A stretch of DNA of 64,000 bases from contig WIDE01000048.1 of NCBI GenBank assembly GCA_015039315.1, positions 63,431 to 127,430 of the forward strand, read 5' to 3'. Source of the DNA: Clavulina sp. PMI_390. Taxonomy: Eukaryota > Basidiomycota > Agaricomycetes > Cantharellales > Hydnaceae. The translations under genes and the position numbers were made by a program. Shown piece by piece: positions 37,736-48,953 of this stretch. Within the stretch, counting starts at the first letter, position 1, and each line of letters starts with the position of its first letter. A model generated the notes under the pieces. The model had not been told where the DNA came from and ran no database searches. It worked only from the letters and a program-made list of their open reading frames with translations.

Positions 37736-40153
37736 ATGGACGTGAACTCCACCAGGGTCTATGATAGTGAACCGTTACTGAGCCGACCTCGATCTTCAAT
37801 GGGTATCGCTCACAGTGCGCGACCACTCTCTTCTGAGCGCAAGGTACGAACCATTTGCCAACCTCACACATTTCATTGTTCACCCACTCGTTTTCTCAGT
37901 CCAATTACGCCGAAATGCTGGATGAGGAGAGTGAGCCTCTAGGGCTTCCAACAAGCCGTCCCCTTTCACCTGACGATAGCGATTTTCAATACCTCAGTCC
38001 TCGTATCTCTCCTCTTGCGCACGAGCATGTTCTCCCTGAAATGCCTCCAATTTCCGCCCCAAGCACCCCCGAACTGTCACAGAGTGACCTCTACTCTCAC
38101 TCACGATCCGTTTCTCTGTCCCCAACTGAGCCCAAATTCCCTATCACCCCGATATCCGCAAGATTCGACCAATTCGTGTTCCCCGCATTCGATGGCTTGC
38201 CCGATCCGCTGCCTCTTACCCCCTCTCCGACGTCAGCTTTTGGTCTACAGGCTCCCCAGCTGTCGCCTGGCGAGCCTCTCACCCCAGTAACGCAGCCACT
38301 CTCCCGAAACCAGCGTTTCTTGAGCCACCCTGGCCCAGTTGGACCCCCACAGGCGATCAATTTCCGGCCCTTTGTGATTCCACCGCACAGAGCTGGACAG
38401 CCTCCCTCCTTGGAGCCTTCCCCACATATCGTCTGTCACTCACGCCTCGCCTCTGCTCCTGTACCACATAACATCTCCAACGTAAGTTCTTTCGTGTCTC
38501 CCAGAAATTTTATTGGCCCGCACTCACAATGCTTCTGTTAATCACAGAGGACTGAGGCAGAGAACTCACTCCAACTTTCTTCTTCGTCAGCTGTCGCCTC
38601 TGTCATGGATCGTGCCTCGCGCAGTACAACCCTGCAGTATTTTATTGCCAACCAAAACCTCCCGGCTACCAGTCCTAGCCAGATGTTGCGCCGATTCTGT
38701 CTCGCACCAAGCGAGGAGACTCAGCACTGGCCTCTCGAGGTATGAACAAATCTCCATGTCAGACACAAATGCTAATATCTTGACAGATGATCCGTGGCCA
38801 TCTCCTCGAGTTTGCCACGGACCAGCGAGCATCGCTGTGGCTTCAGGAGAAACTGACTTTGGAGTGTTCAGGCAAAGCCCCGCAGCAACCTTGCGCCTTC
38901 GAGCATCATCATCGCTGGGTATTCGATGAACTTCATGGAAGAGTAATTGATCTCGCCACGACCAAGTTTGGCAACTATGTATGTTTCGCAGGCTGGAATG
39001 ATTGCCGAAGATGGCTTGACCTTATTTCTCGTCCTGTAGATTGCCCAGCATTTCTACAAATTGTGCTCCATGATGCAGCGCAAGATCTTTCTCGCACAGG
39101 TACAGCCTTGGATGTCGATGTTATGCAAAGATCGATTCGGTTGCAGAATCATCCAAACTGTAAGTCTCCGCACCTACGAGTATTGTTATTACTCGTGGCT
39201 GAGACCTCGTCCCTGAACCTAGATGCTGAACTCTGGTGGTGCCGATGCTCATAAGAGTATCGCTGCAACATTAGTCTCCGACACGGTTGATATCTCGAAT
39301 AGCGAATTCGGAAACCATGTATGTTCCTGTTTCAGCTCGTTAACTCCATCCAGCTAAGACATATGTGGCATGGTAGGTAACCCAAGCTGCTATAACTCAG
39401 CTTCTTGTCGACAGAGAGCTTGTCATTGATGCCTTGGTCGAGAACGTCATCCCGATTGCGATGGGAAAATACGGATGCAAGGCTGTCAAGCACGCATATG
39501 ACAAGCTCCACCGCTATCGTGCAAACCAAATTGCAGAAGCCATTGCAATGCATACCAACGAGATTGTCAACGATCCTCACGCAGTACGCTTCCCTCGTCT
39601 CAACCACGTCATTCTAAAATCATAATCTCATGTCGCATTTTTCCCGTTCAGAACTACGTTTGGCAACACATTGTTAAAATCGGGGACCCGGATCACAGGC
39701 TCCGCTTGATCAACTTGCTTCGCGCCGACTTCATGTCTCTCGCTATGCGGACTTTCTCTTCTTGGTGTTGTCAAGTGGCTCTCGAGCAAGGAGATCAGCT
39801 CCAGAAGACTTCCATTCTCAAGAATCTCTTTGGACTCGATGGCTCGTTTGATGGACCGCGACTCGCCCAGCTTGCCGTAAGCCGTAATTCTGGTACGGCT
39901 TTCATATGGCTCCTGAGTATGAATCGATAGCTAATGTGTATACCACCACATAGCTCACGTGTTTCTCGCCGCCTTGCTTCACCTCAAATCGATGGTCTGG
40001 GGCCCCTATGAAGCTCTTCAGCTCACTCAGAATCTCCTCTATGTACAGGGAGTTCGCACCCTATCTCTAGAGATGCGGACCAATCTTACTCAAAGTGAGC
40101 TAATATCCGCTCCTCCAATCGATCGTCCCTCAAATGTAGCCCCTCCTATTTAG
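37736..40153 (+). CDS. PUF (Pumilio) repeat RNA-binding protein
   Basis: RNA-binding regulator of mRNA stability or translation. The first 230 residues are disordered, Ser/Pro-rich with many SP and TP sites. After VMDRASRSTTLQYFI comes a chain of Pumilio-type repeats. Recognition positions are readable in FGNYIAQ, FGCRIIQ, FGNHVTQ, YGCKAVK and ANYVWQ, with weaker copies at ASLWLQ and SWCCQ. Introns fall inside several of these helices (NY/IAQ, NH/VTQ). An intron with donor gtacgg near 39896 joins LAVSRNS to AHVFLAALLHLK. Fewer than eight full repeats can be seen, so the fold may be degenerate. The 3' end is uncertain: reading on gives TAG at 40151-40153, but a splice at gtgagc (40093 region) would extend it. 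The ATG at 37736 is the first in frame. Confidence 0.82.
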
Positions 40154-40688
40154 CTATGGCGTATCTTCAGGCAGCATCTACGAGGGGGACTGCTTAGAGC
40201 ACTGTCAACCCGTTCTACTGGCAACAAGTTACCCAAAATACCCTCTCCATACTCAATTGCGATCTATTGCTTCTCACTATTCGTTTTTTCATATGTATCC
40301 TAATTCCCTACGATGTAATAAAAATACTACTGGTTCCTGTACATGTTGTGATCTGACCTGCCCCCAAGAATGCAAATTCGGGCTGCTTCTGAATATACTT
40401 GAGTTGTTGCGCACTATTTACAGCTTCCTGACAAGTCCCAGGCTTCAATAGGTCACTTTGTCTCCATGTCGATGCGACGTTTATGGCTTAACTACCACTA
40501 TATCGATTAAATGAGACACTTTATGGGTCCTATTTTGCGTCTTAGCTTGCCGATTAATGTCTTCGCAACAGCGCGGCTCGTTTCACCCACATGATCCCCG
40601 CAGTGCAACAGGGTTCTTGGACTGAATGAACGAACTGAAACGAATTCGCGGACATATAGTATCAGCTTTTTGGGCCTTTTACTTTCTT
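40154..40688. other. PUF gene 3' region, no gene
   Basis: AT-rich sequence with several atgta and aataaaaat stretches (40315-40330), compatible with a polyadenylation region of the PUF gene. No coding signal. Confidence 0.45.
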
Positions 40689-41744
40689 ATGTCTTCGATC
40701 TCGCCCCGCCCTACATCGCAAGTTCACAGCATACTCTTGCCCTCAAACTCTTGGCTCAAATTCTGCTCGCCTATGACATCTATACCAAAGAACTCCCCAC
40801 GTCCAGTTTCCTCTGCTTACGATAATGAACCAGAACCCTCACCAGTACGAAGATACTCATTGGTTCCTCCGCTGACGCGTTGACGCGTTTATTGACATTG
40901 ACCCGCCGAAGGCCCCAAACAAAAAACAAATCTCCCCCAAACCAACCAACCGCCAACAAAAAAACCGGAAAGGGGGGAGTCCACCCCAAACAAACAACAA
41001 GCCCCAACCCCAAAAGCCGGGGGCTGGCGCGACGTTCTAGAATCATTCGTACGAGCCGATCTCCAGTCGGGCCATGGGGAAAACTTTAAGCATGAAGGCC
41101 CCGGCTACCTACTCCGATACACCATACCTCATTTCGAAATGATCATGATGAAGCTCTGTGTGAACCAGGAGCGGCTAGGCGTGCTCCGCTCCGAAGAAAA
41201 CATCATGGACCTATCCAACTGGTTGGACCGAATTCGAGTCACGATCATCTGGGTGGAAGAACCCGAGTCCCCTACCCTCCCTGACCCACCTCCAGATCCC
41301 GGCGCTCCTGAAATCCCTGCCATATGCCGTATAGGAAGCGACGCCTCGGCGAAAACCTTCATTGAAAACCCTTCGACTTCCTCCACTGTCTCGACGCTCA
41401 CCGACGCAGCACATGGGAAGCGTGTAACCTGGGCAGCGGAGGCGATCGTTCACGGGTACTCTTCCACCGATCCTATCTGCCAGGAGTTCCTAGTCTTTGA
41501 ACATTCATGCCACCATCGATGCAGTGTTGAGCCCCGTAGCCTCCATTCTGCCTTCCGCAAGACCAAGCCGATGGAAGAGCCTATTCCGGACACGAAATTA
41601 TCTGGAGATTTTCGACAGCAGCTGAAGCGAAGCCTCGCTGGCTTCCAGAAGGGAGTGACAAGGTTGAGATTACCTAGCATCCTCCTACCACAACCAACAA
41701 GACAGTTAGGCGACGTGCGTAGCCTATTCATCCGCCGTGCATGA
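40689..41744 (+). pseudogene. interrupted gene of unknown function
   Basis: Two coding-like parts flank an abnormal stretch. The left part starts at the ATG 40689 (MSSISPRPTSQVHSILLPSN) and stays open through EPEPSPVRRYSLVPPLTR until a TGA near 40881. The right part is open from about 41022 (GWRDVLESFVRADLQSGHG) through HFEMIMMKLCVNQERLGVL and a Pro/Ser-rich region to a stop at 41742-41744, with no intron needed. Between them lies A/C-rich sequence with homopolymer runs and no sensible translation. I do not recognise the protein. It has no membrane segments and no clear domain; the C-terminal end is basic (RQLGDVRSLFIRRA). It could be a truly broken gene, or an intact gene whose middle was wrongly assembled. 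The second reading seems more likely from the composition. Confidence 0.5.
40905..41020. other. abnormal A/C-rich stretch with homopolymer runs
   Basis: About 115 bases contain almost no T and consist of runs such as cccc, aaaaaa, ccccc, aaaaaaa and gggggg joined by aacc and caaac units. Neither the sequence before 40880 nor after 41025 has this character. It is not a tandem repeat with a fixed unit. It looks like low-quality consensus sequence or a misfilled assembly gap. Confidence 0.55.
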
Positions 41745-42043
41745 TAATCATCCTCCCCTTGTAGCATATTGTGTTGTCATCCTATACCTCACTTCGTCTG
41801 TTCCAGTGTCGTATACCCCCTTCTTTTCGCATTTGTTAGCATAGTTTAGACATCTGAAGCACGAGTTGTGCTCAAACACTCATTTTGCATAGATCCACTG
41901 TATACCACCACTCCTTTGCATCAATTTCACCTCTCTCAACTCTTCCTCCACTCAAAACCGTGCCGTGACGCAATATTGTGGTGACGCGTGACTGAACGAC
42001 ACATCAACTTTACCCCCTCGCCTGTGCTGACGAAGTCAGTACC

Positions 42044-44518
42044 ATGTGGCCCCGACTACGAAGATGGGCCATCTCGGCACTTGCTTTATCTACAGCTGTC
42101 TATTCGGCGCCCACCGACGTCGATCCTCCTCTGAAGCAACTCACTCAGGCTGATTTCTCATCAAGTGTGGCCCAGGGTCTTTGGTGAATCTATATCGGCC
42201 CCTTGTCGCCCAACACGCGCTGACACCAACTCTACATATGCGCTACCCATAGGATGATTGAATTCTTCAGTCCTTATTGCTCCCACTGCCGACATTTCAA
42301 GCCAACATGGGCCGAGCTAGTGGAGACCAAGTCCACCGCTGCGTTAGGATTCTCAATGGCTCAAGTTGACTGCATAGGTCCGTGTGGTTTCTTATACTCC
42401 CGTCTCAAACCACCCTCTCAATAAGCTTTTCCATTAGCGCAAGGAGGTATTTTATAACCATCACTGCCTGAAGAGCGAGCTGCCTTACTCATACGCTTGC
42501 ATCAGACCTTTGTCAAGAACAAAAGGTTCCGCATTACCCGTATATCACACTGTATGTCCATTGAGACTTCTTTTGCGGAATCGCTTCTGATCCGTCCTCT
42601 CGTCTACAGTTACAGTGCTGGAAAACAGATAGATATCTATCAAGGAGATCGTTCATTTGCCCACCTTTCTCAATATATTGATGAGAGCATCAAGCAACAT
42701 CTCCCCTCACCGGATACCCTACCTGAAGCTACTCCCGAAGTTGAAACCGAACCGTCACAAAGTCGCCTAGGAGCTCGATCATATAATCTTGCAGGCGAGT
42801 TGCTAGTGCTGAACAGTGTCGAGCAATTCGATGCAGCGGTCGCGGAGGGACCTCTCTTTGTGAAGATGTATGCTCCATGGTAAGTTCTATTACCGCCATG
42901 TGATGAGCTGTTGGTGATTTCCTGACCTCGACATACACCAGGTGTGGCCACTGCAAGAAACTAGCGCCAAGTAGGCTTTTTCCACATAATACTGCTATAC
43001 CGAATGCTCACTCACCATTTTAGTCTGGAAGAAGCTTGCATCCAGCATGCAGGGACTTGTCAATATTGCTGAGGTTGACTGTGAGGCCAATGGGGCTCTT
43101 TGTCGCCGCGAAAAAGTGGAGGGCTACCCTGTGATGTATTTGTGAGTTTCATTCCATATGTCATCCCGCCATTATGATAGGATTCTTTATAACTTCTGCC
43201 TTCCTAGCTATCAAAATGGCAGGCGAACTGATTATCGCGGACCTCGAAAGCTACCTGAGTTGGAAGAGTACACCAAACGAGTACTAGCGGCCGCAGCGTA
43301 AGACCTTGCCACACTGTCCACGATCATTGGAGCTAATAGCCCTCCAGAGGTTTGCAGCCGCTGAACGTCAACGAGTTGGATGAGGTGATTCGATCAGAAC
43401 CAGCCTTCTTCCTGTACTTGCATGATCCTGCCTCCTCCACAGAAACAGTTGCCACGGTGAGTAAAGGCCATCTCGTGAGCAAACTTATTGCTCAGACTTT
43501 ATACAGGACCTAGTCAGAAAGACTGCCATCGAACACGCTGGTGGCATCCCTGTCTACTCGTCATCATCACACGCTCTTTTCGAGGAATTCTCCATCAGTT
43601 CCAAGGAACCAGTGCTAATATCCATCAAAGATCACGTTAGGGAGCCGGCTTCCTTCTTCTTCCTTGCGGGCGTCGTTGAATCGGACATCTCCGCACACAA
43701 GCAGGACCTGGAGAGGTTTTTGATGTCACATCGCTTCCCAAGCGCGTTCGAGTTGACCTCAACAAACTTCCAAGAAGTCATGCGAGGGGGTTTCTTTGAT
43801 ACCGTTGTTGTTGCCCCTACCAGCCAGTCTTCGCAGCCAGGTCCTAGTGAGGTAGAATCGGTTTTGGCGACTGCTCGGAAGGCCTGGGCCGATCGTGTGC
43901 TTGAACCCAACGCGAAAACTACCCCAGCTTTGTTCGTATGGATGGATATGGAGAAGTGGGGGGAATGGTTGTTGAAGATGTATGGGTTCAAGGCGGCTGA
44001 TGCTGGAACTCGCGTTGTGCTTGCTGATCATAAGGTGCGATATTTGCCATGACCTATCGCTCCCTCGTACTCAATCTTTTTCAAAAGCGCTTCTTATATT
44101 ACGATGGTGACGATGGAAAGCCCATTGGGCTCACCTCAGGGGAAATTGTGTCAGCACTTTCGACGTGGAAGAATGGTGCAGTACTTAAACACAGTGAGTA
44201 CCATTCTATTAGCTCTCTGCTTTTTTCTTAACGTTTATCTCTTTCTTAGGTGAACCCGCCTTCAATCGCTACATGAGAGTGAGTTCATCGTTCACTTTTC
44301 CCAGAACTTGAAGTAACTCATAATTCATTCAATAGTACACCCACGAGTGGTTGGAAAGCTCTGGTGAATGGATGCTTCAACACTTCGTAATCTCGCTGTT
44401 GGGGTTCATTGGGTTCCTCGTTCTGCTCTTCGCTGGAATGGAGCGCATGCTCAGGGCTGATGTTCACACCATCAGGGAGAAGAGACCACTCACGTCCAAG
44501 GCCAGACGGTTGGACTAG
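42044..44518 (+). CDS. transmembrane protein disulfide isomerase, two thioredoxin domains
   Basis: Predicted ER oxidoreductase that forms or rearranges disulfides. A signal peptide (MWPRLRRWAISALALSTAVYSA) precedes the first thioredoxin domain with active site CSHC (MIEFFSPYCSHC) and the second with CGHC (FVKMYAPWCGHCKKLAP). A long lumenal region follows, then a single membrane segment near the end (FVISLLGFIGFLVLLFAGM) and a basic cytosolic tail ending ARRLD, without a KDEL or classic KKXX signal. The architecture resembles TMX3 or Eps1-type enzymes. The gene has many introns. A 9-nt exon (42438-42446) supplies Gln-Gly and parts of the neighbouring codons in VDCIAQGDLC. The first intron interrupts the Trp codon before MIEFF. 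The CSHC variant would alter the redox potential of domain 1 compared with the usual CGHC. Confidence 0.9.
42438..42446 (+). other. 9-nt microexon of the disulfide isomerase gene
   Basis: The bases cgcaaggag lie between an acceptor (ccattag) and a gtattt donor. Introns of 60 nt (42378-42437) and 59 nt (42447-42505) flank it. Including it yields VDCIAQGDLC, the normal thioredoxin-domain sequence after the first active site. Confidence 0.8.
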
Positions 44519-44897
44519 TCATCCAATACCTGTATCTATGTATTCTTGGATATATCTATAATAGACTCCACCTTGGATTATCCCAGCCCTCACTCGTGTT
44601 AGCGCAGAGCGCTTATACGAAGGTATATAAAGGGTTCAGTTTGGCCTTGTTACGCTTTTTCTCACCGCTACATACAGTGCTCGCCGTTCTGAAAATTTGC
44701 CACAGAAGGTCTGCGATTCGGTTCAGCGAAGAGTGAAAAGTGTCGGGTATAAAGAACTCGCGGCCTCTATTGTACTTCTTCTACGAGACGTGTGTGTCAG
44801 ACCTTCCAGACAAACTTTAATCAAATGTCCAACCTTTTTTTCTCGTTATCTCTCTGTTGCGTACCGCATGAATACACTCAGCTGAACTATTGGAGTG
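44519..44897. other. isomerase 3' region and rhodanese-gene promoter
   Basis: Contains a TATA-like element (tatataaa, 44624-44631), 267 bases upstream of the rhodanese-gene ATG. That is rather far, so the leader may be long or carry an unseen intron. No other gene is seen. Confidence 0.4.
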
Positions 44898-45803
44898 ATG
44901 GAAGGCCTTGCCCTGTGGATTGCTTCAGAGACTATCACCAATTGCCATGAAGAGCATGGCGTGTCATTCGGTCTCATCAGTCGCCAAGCAGATCCCACCG
45001 ATGAGCAGGGGCTCTTAGCTCTCATAGAGCAAAAGATCGCTTCAGTTGTCGGAGATGATTTTAAATCCGTGTGGCTGGCCTCATCCTGGGGCAATGATGT
45101 GCCACAGAATGCGACCCTTACCTTGATGGGCTCAAACGCCTCTGCCGTGGGTCTCGCCCTCGAGCCTCTCTTGGACCAGATGCTTGGAGCGTCAAGACTC
45201 GGTGGTTCTTTTGCCACATCGCGGACCAGAACCCTCAAGTCTTGGAACGGTGCCACAGATGAAGCTATCCTCCTGGCGGCTTTGACCAAGGCGATTCAGC
45301 AGAGTGCTGGTCCACTCGCCGGCACCAATGATGTTCCCGATGCTCGTTCTAAAACATCGAAGGCCACCCCTCCTCCTGGAGCTCTCTCCATTGACCAGGT
45401 GCTCGTTGAGGTGCGCTCCAAATATCGTCGTGCCACCCCTCTCGAGGCCCAGGCTGCCGCGTTCCCCCCAACCCCACACCCCGAAGGACCTCTCGCCGTC
45501 CTCATCGACATTCGCCCCGATTGGCAACGTCTCGAAGAGGGTGAAATCCCAGGAGCACTCATTGTCGGTCGCAATGTCCTCGAGTGGCGCCTTGATCCAC
45601 AGTCCGACTCGCGATTACTCAAACCCGAGGGCATTGCGGAGCGCTATGATAATCGGCTGATTATCTTTTGCTCTGAGGGCTATGCATCGACGCTTACTAT
45701 CCCGACGCTGCTTACGCTCGGATTGCATCGGGCCACTGATATTGAGGGAGGCTTCCAAGCTTGGAAGGCTGCTGGGCTCCCTACCACTGGGGGCAGCGCC
45801 TGA
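44898..45803 (+). CDS. intronless rhodanese-domain protein
   Basis: A 301-residue protein in one exon. The N-terminal 150 residues (MEGLALWIASETITN) are not recognised; they look like a mixed alpha/beta domain without membrane segments. The C-terminal 130 residues form a rhodanese-like domain (sulfurtransferase fold): GPLAVLIDIRPDWQRLEEGE, IPGALIVGRNVLEWR, LIIFCSEGYAST with the catalytic Cys, and LGLHRATDIEGGFQAWKAAG. The active-site loop and the final block resemble actinobacterial rhodaneses more than the usual fungal ones, from memory of the family. With the lack of introns in an intron-rich neighbourhood, this hints at transfer from bacteria, but I cannot prove it. The start is the ATG at 44898, since the codon just before is GTG. 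The function is unknown, perhaps sulfane-sulfur handling. Confidence 0.8.
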   Translation: MEGLALWIASETITNCHEEHGVSFGLISRQADPTDEQGLLALIEQKIASVVGDDFKSVWLASSWGNDVPQNATLTLMGSNASAVGLALEPLLDQMLGASRLGGSFATSRTRTLKSWNGATDEAILLAALTKAIQQSAGPLAGTNDVPDARSKTSKATPPPGALSIDQVLVEVRSKYRRATPLEAQAAAFPPTPHPEGPLAVLIDIRPDWQRLEEGEIPGALIVGRNVLEWRLDPQSDSRLLKPEGIAERYDNRLIIFCSEGYASTLTIPTLLTLGLHRATDIEGGFQAWKAAGLPTTGGSA

Positions 45804-46111
45804 TGGGGCTAGGAGGCAAGATGATATCAAAGCCAACCAACAGTGTTGCCTAGACAGGGCATGTATTGTAAACTGTAAATGAAAACTAAGAAGAACTGCT
45901 AGTATCCGTGTAACAATGTATATATGTACAACAAGACCTGGTTGAACAGGAAAGGATAAACGATCCAGAAGATGACGACAATATTGAAAAAGAAATATGT
46001 AAGGGGTATCAAGGACCGATGCATTCCTCGATGAGAAACATGGATCGATCTAATCTTAACGAGTAATCCAGAAATTGCAGTAAGATAGTATATCAATATT
46101 CAGCAGACACC
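45804..46111. other. convergent 3' region, no gene
   Basis: Tail-to-tail space between the rhodanese gene (+) and the MFS transporter gene (-). It is AT rich with tatatatg and aaaaagaaatat stretches that fit polyadenylation regions. Confidence 0.5.
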
Positions 46112-48574
46112 TTAGACAATGTGTCGAGGTAGGCGAACAAGGGATATGGCAGCCAACGCAGAGAAGAGACCAACCAAGGCTCCAATGAAAATCGCCTTGG
46201 GGAATACCTTGACTGTGCTCATGTAGATCGCACCAGCGATAGTGGGACCTGTCACCTGTGTGCTCAGAGCATTAAGCACTCCGAGCGCACCAAACAGTTT
46301 TCCTGAGTCCATGTCGCCACGCGGCATAAGGTAGAGTGAAATGCTATGCGCAGAGGGGTTGAACCCGCCCCCAAAGGAGCTTAGCATCGACGCTGCGAAG
46401 AACTGCGGACCGTTCTGGGAGAGCACGATGAAAATGTAGGCCGTGATGTCGACCATCACGGATGCTCGTGCGATGATGAGGTCAAAGTCGGCGGTGCGAT
46501 GGGTATGGCGGAGCCTGATACGCTCGTGGTGCGAAGGGGTGATCGATGCGTCGCGCTGGTTTGTGGACGTTGTGGTGGGCCGAGACTCGCCGTCAAGAAG
46601 TGGGTCGGTCTCATTCACTGTATCGCGCAGATCCTCGTTGCGAGGCGCGAAAAAGCGGATGATGACTAGACAAAGGTTTCTTGTGAGCAGTGGAAGACGC
46701 GCGATGGGAACTATACTGACGAGGTAGCACTACAGCGAGGTGTAGACTGCGGAACACTCCCATTCCTGTCAGGAAGTACCCCAACTACACATCAAAAACG
46801 GGATGAATCAGGCAAGTGTAAGCAACAGCTCAAAGTTCGAATGGCTGAAACGCACCTGCTCAGAGTTCCAGCCAAATTGGGCCTCCGCGTACTGGAACTT
46901 GTATGGAACCAGTGCGATGAGCATGCTGAGACAGGCTCCAGCAGTTGCAATGAGGGTGAGGTTCCAGTCACGTTTCCCCTGAGCGTAGCCAGGTTCTCCA
47001 GGCTCTCGCTTCCTGGGAAGCAGGACCGCAAGAGGAAGCAAGAAGCCAAACAGTGTGCGGAATATTCTGCTTGCTGTGTCTTGCCACGTTTTTCCGGATA
47101 CGACACGCTCAGACGCCTCTCGACTCGCGTGGTTTGCGGCTCGTGCCTCTGGAGACAATGATTCTGGGATGACGAACCATAGGGCAAGAGTAACAATGCC
47201 ATGAGCGAACGTAGCGACGTAGAACACAGATAACATATCATCCGTTGCAGTGACGAGGAGGCCACCGACTGTGAACACAACATTTCAGGTTAATTCACAA
47301 TCGATCGATCGATTACGTGGGGATAGAGACGAACGTGTGGGGCCAATAGCCATTCCGGTGAACCATACTGCGTAGAAAAGTGAGAACATCCGAGCGCTAG
47401 TATGTCTTGTGAGCTTACTGCTTGTTGTAGAGGATGAGTTGGACTTACCGAGCGGAGGGATCTGCGCAATCCGCGACATATGATTGCGATGTTGCCATCA
47501 TAGTGGGTACCGCTCCAGTGAGGCCTGAATGTGCCGTGTCAACCATGATTGCCTTAGGGGATAAGTTGAACCAAGCCTCGTACCTTGGAACACCGAGCCT
47601 AAAATAAACAATTTATACCCTCCCGGCAGTCGACTTGCGCGCAGCGTAGTTAAGATAAATATGAAGTCGGCAACTAAGTTACCGAGAGCCCCGATTGCGA
47701 GCACGGTAGTGCGGCCCACTCGGTCGGAGAGGATGGCCCAGTAGGCAGTGGTAAGAATGCTCAACACGCCCATGACGACCTGTAGGGTAGCGTTGAGCCC
47801 AGCCACCAGACGGCCCACCTCTGGATCGGAGGTGCATCTGGAGCTCGGGCGAGGTACAGTGATTCGTGCTCGATCCTTGGGTTCGGTGGGATATGCGGGA
47901 ATGGGAAGCTCGGGATCAGTCGATGAAGTGCCGATCATCATGTTCAATGCATGATCGTCATAGCGCTGAGGATCAACTGGAGAATTAGGAGGCAGGGGTG
48001 GGTTCGTTTGGTTGGTGGGATTAGTGATAGGAACCTCGAAGTACTCTGGGCGGGCATGCTCGCAGACTAGTCGAATGTACACCTCTGTCTTGGGAGCAAA
48101 TGTCATACTACGATGTAAAAGGCAACGTCGCATAGAGTCTCCTTGTTAGCCTTGCAACGTTTTTTTTTGCGCGTCAGAGACAGGAAATGCGTTTACATAC
48201 CTGAAGACAACCGACGAAAAAGCAATGAGGCCAAGCATAAACCAGGGAGCTACACGAGGAGTGCTCCTAGTTGTCGAAGTTGAGCGAGAACGGGATCCAC
48301 GTCGCGCACTAGCATCGTCCAGCTCATCGTCACCATCATTGTCGTCAAAATCCGAGGCATTGAGGACGTCGCGGAGCCTACTTTGAGCTCTAGCTTTCTT
48401 TCCTTGAATAGGAAGGGCTAGCAGGTTCGCTACCTCTTCACTGACGGGTCCTTCGCCCGATAAGAAAGCCTCTGCAGGGGGAGGGATAAGTTCGGCTTCT
48501 TGAAGACTGCGCCGAGAGCTCGAGCGAGAGTGCGATGGCCTGGCAGACGAGGGTGATGACGATGACGGCGACAT
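46112..48574 (-). CDS. MFS transporter (TetA/MFSD14-like group)
   Basis: Integral membrane protein of the major facilitator superfamily. A long disordered cytosolic N-terminus (MSPSSSSPSSARPSHSRSSS, acidic DDNDGDDELDD, then Arg/Ser-rich) precedes TM1 (WFMLGLIAFSSVVF). A long, Pro- and Thr-rich extramembrane loop follows. TM segments around VMGVLSILTTAYWAILSDRVGR carry the MFS motif A (DRVGRTTVLAIGALGN). The central loop after TM6 holds PESLSPEARAANHASREASE. A second half with LTLIATAGACLSMLIALVP and further segments ends near VGLFSALAAISLVRLPRHIV. There are several introns, and some exon borders near 46700-46800 are uncertain. The substrate is unknown. The pattern resembles the tetracycline-resistance/MFSD14 branch rather than sugar transporters. 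Confidence 0.85.
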
Positions 48575-48953
48575 CGTCGATGAAGTAGAAAGGGGGAAAT
48601 AGCGAGGCTCGTCAGATTTTGTTGTCAGATAGCCATGGCATTATTATTGCTTACAGGAGTTGCAGTCATATGGATCGCGTAAAACGGTTTATCATACAAC
48701 TGGCTGCTCGTTTCTCACGCCGGCCCTGCGGCATCACCCCGACGATCGGCCGGGGATGGCCAGCGAGCTGTACCTGCCCATGTGCTAATCCGCAGACCAT
48801 CCTCCAGGATGTAGTTATGGAGATGTTAGCTTATGGTACCAAATTCAGTAAGTCCAAGGCAGGGGTAGCTAGCTACGTCCAAGATGCTTGGGAAGGGGAA
48901 AACATTATACACAGATCTGACTGAACAAATGCCAAAAAGCGGCCACATCTGAT
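48575..48953. other. MFS gene promoter and UPF0045 gene 3' region, no gene
   Basis: Spacer between two minus-strand genes. Short open stretches on the plus strand have no splice or family support. An imperfect GC-rich palindromic run (ccggccctgcgg to gccgggg, 48720-48755) is present but shows no clear function. Confidence 0.4.
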
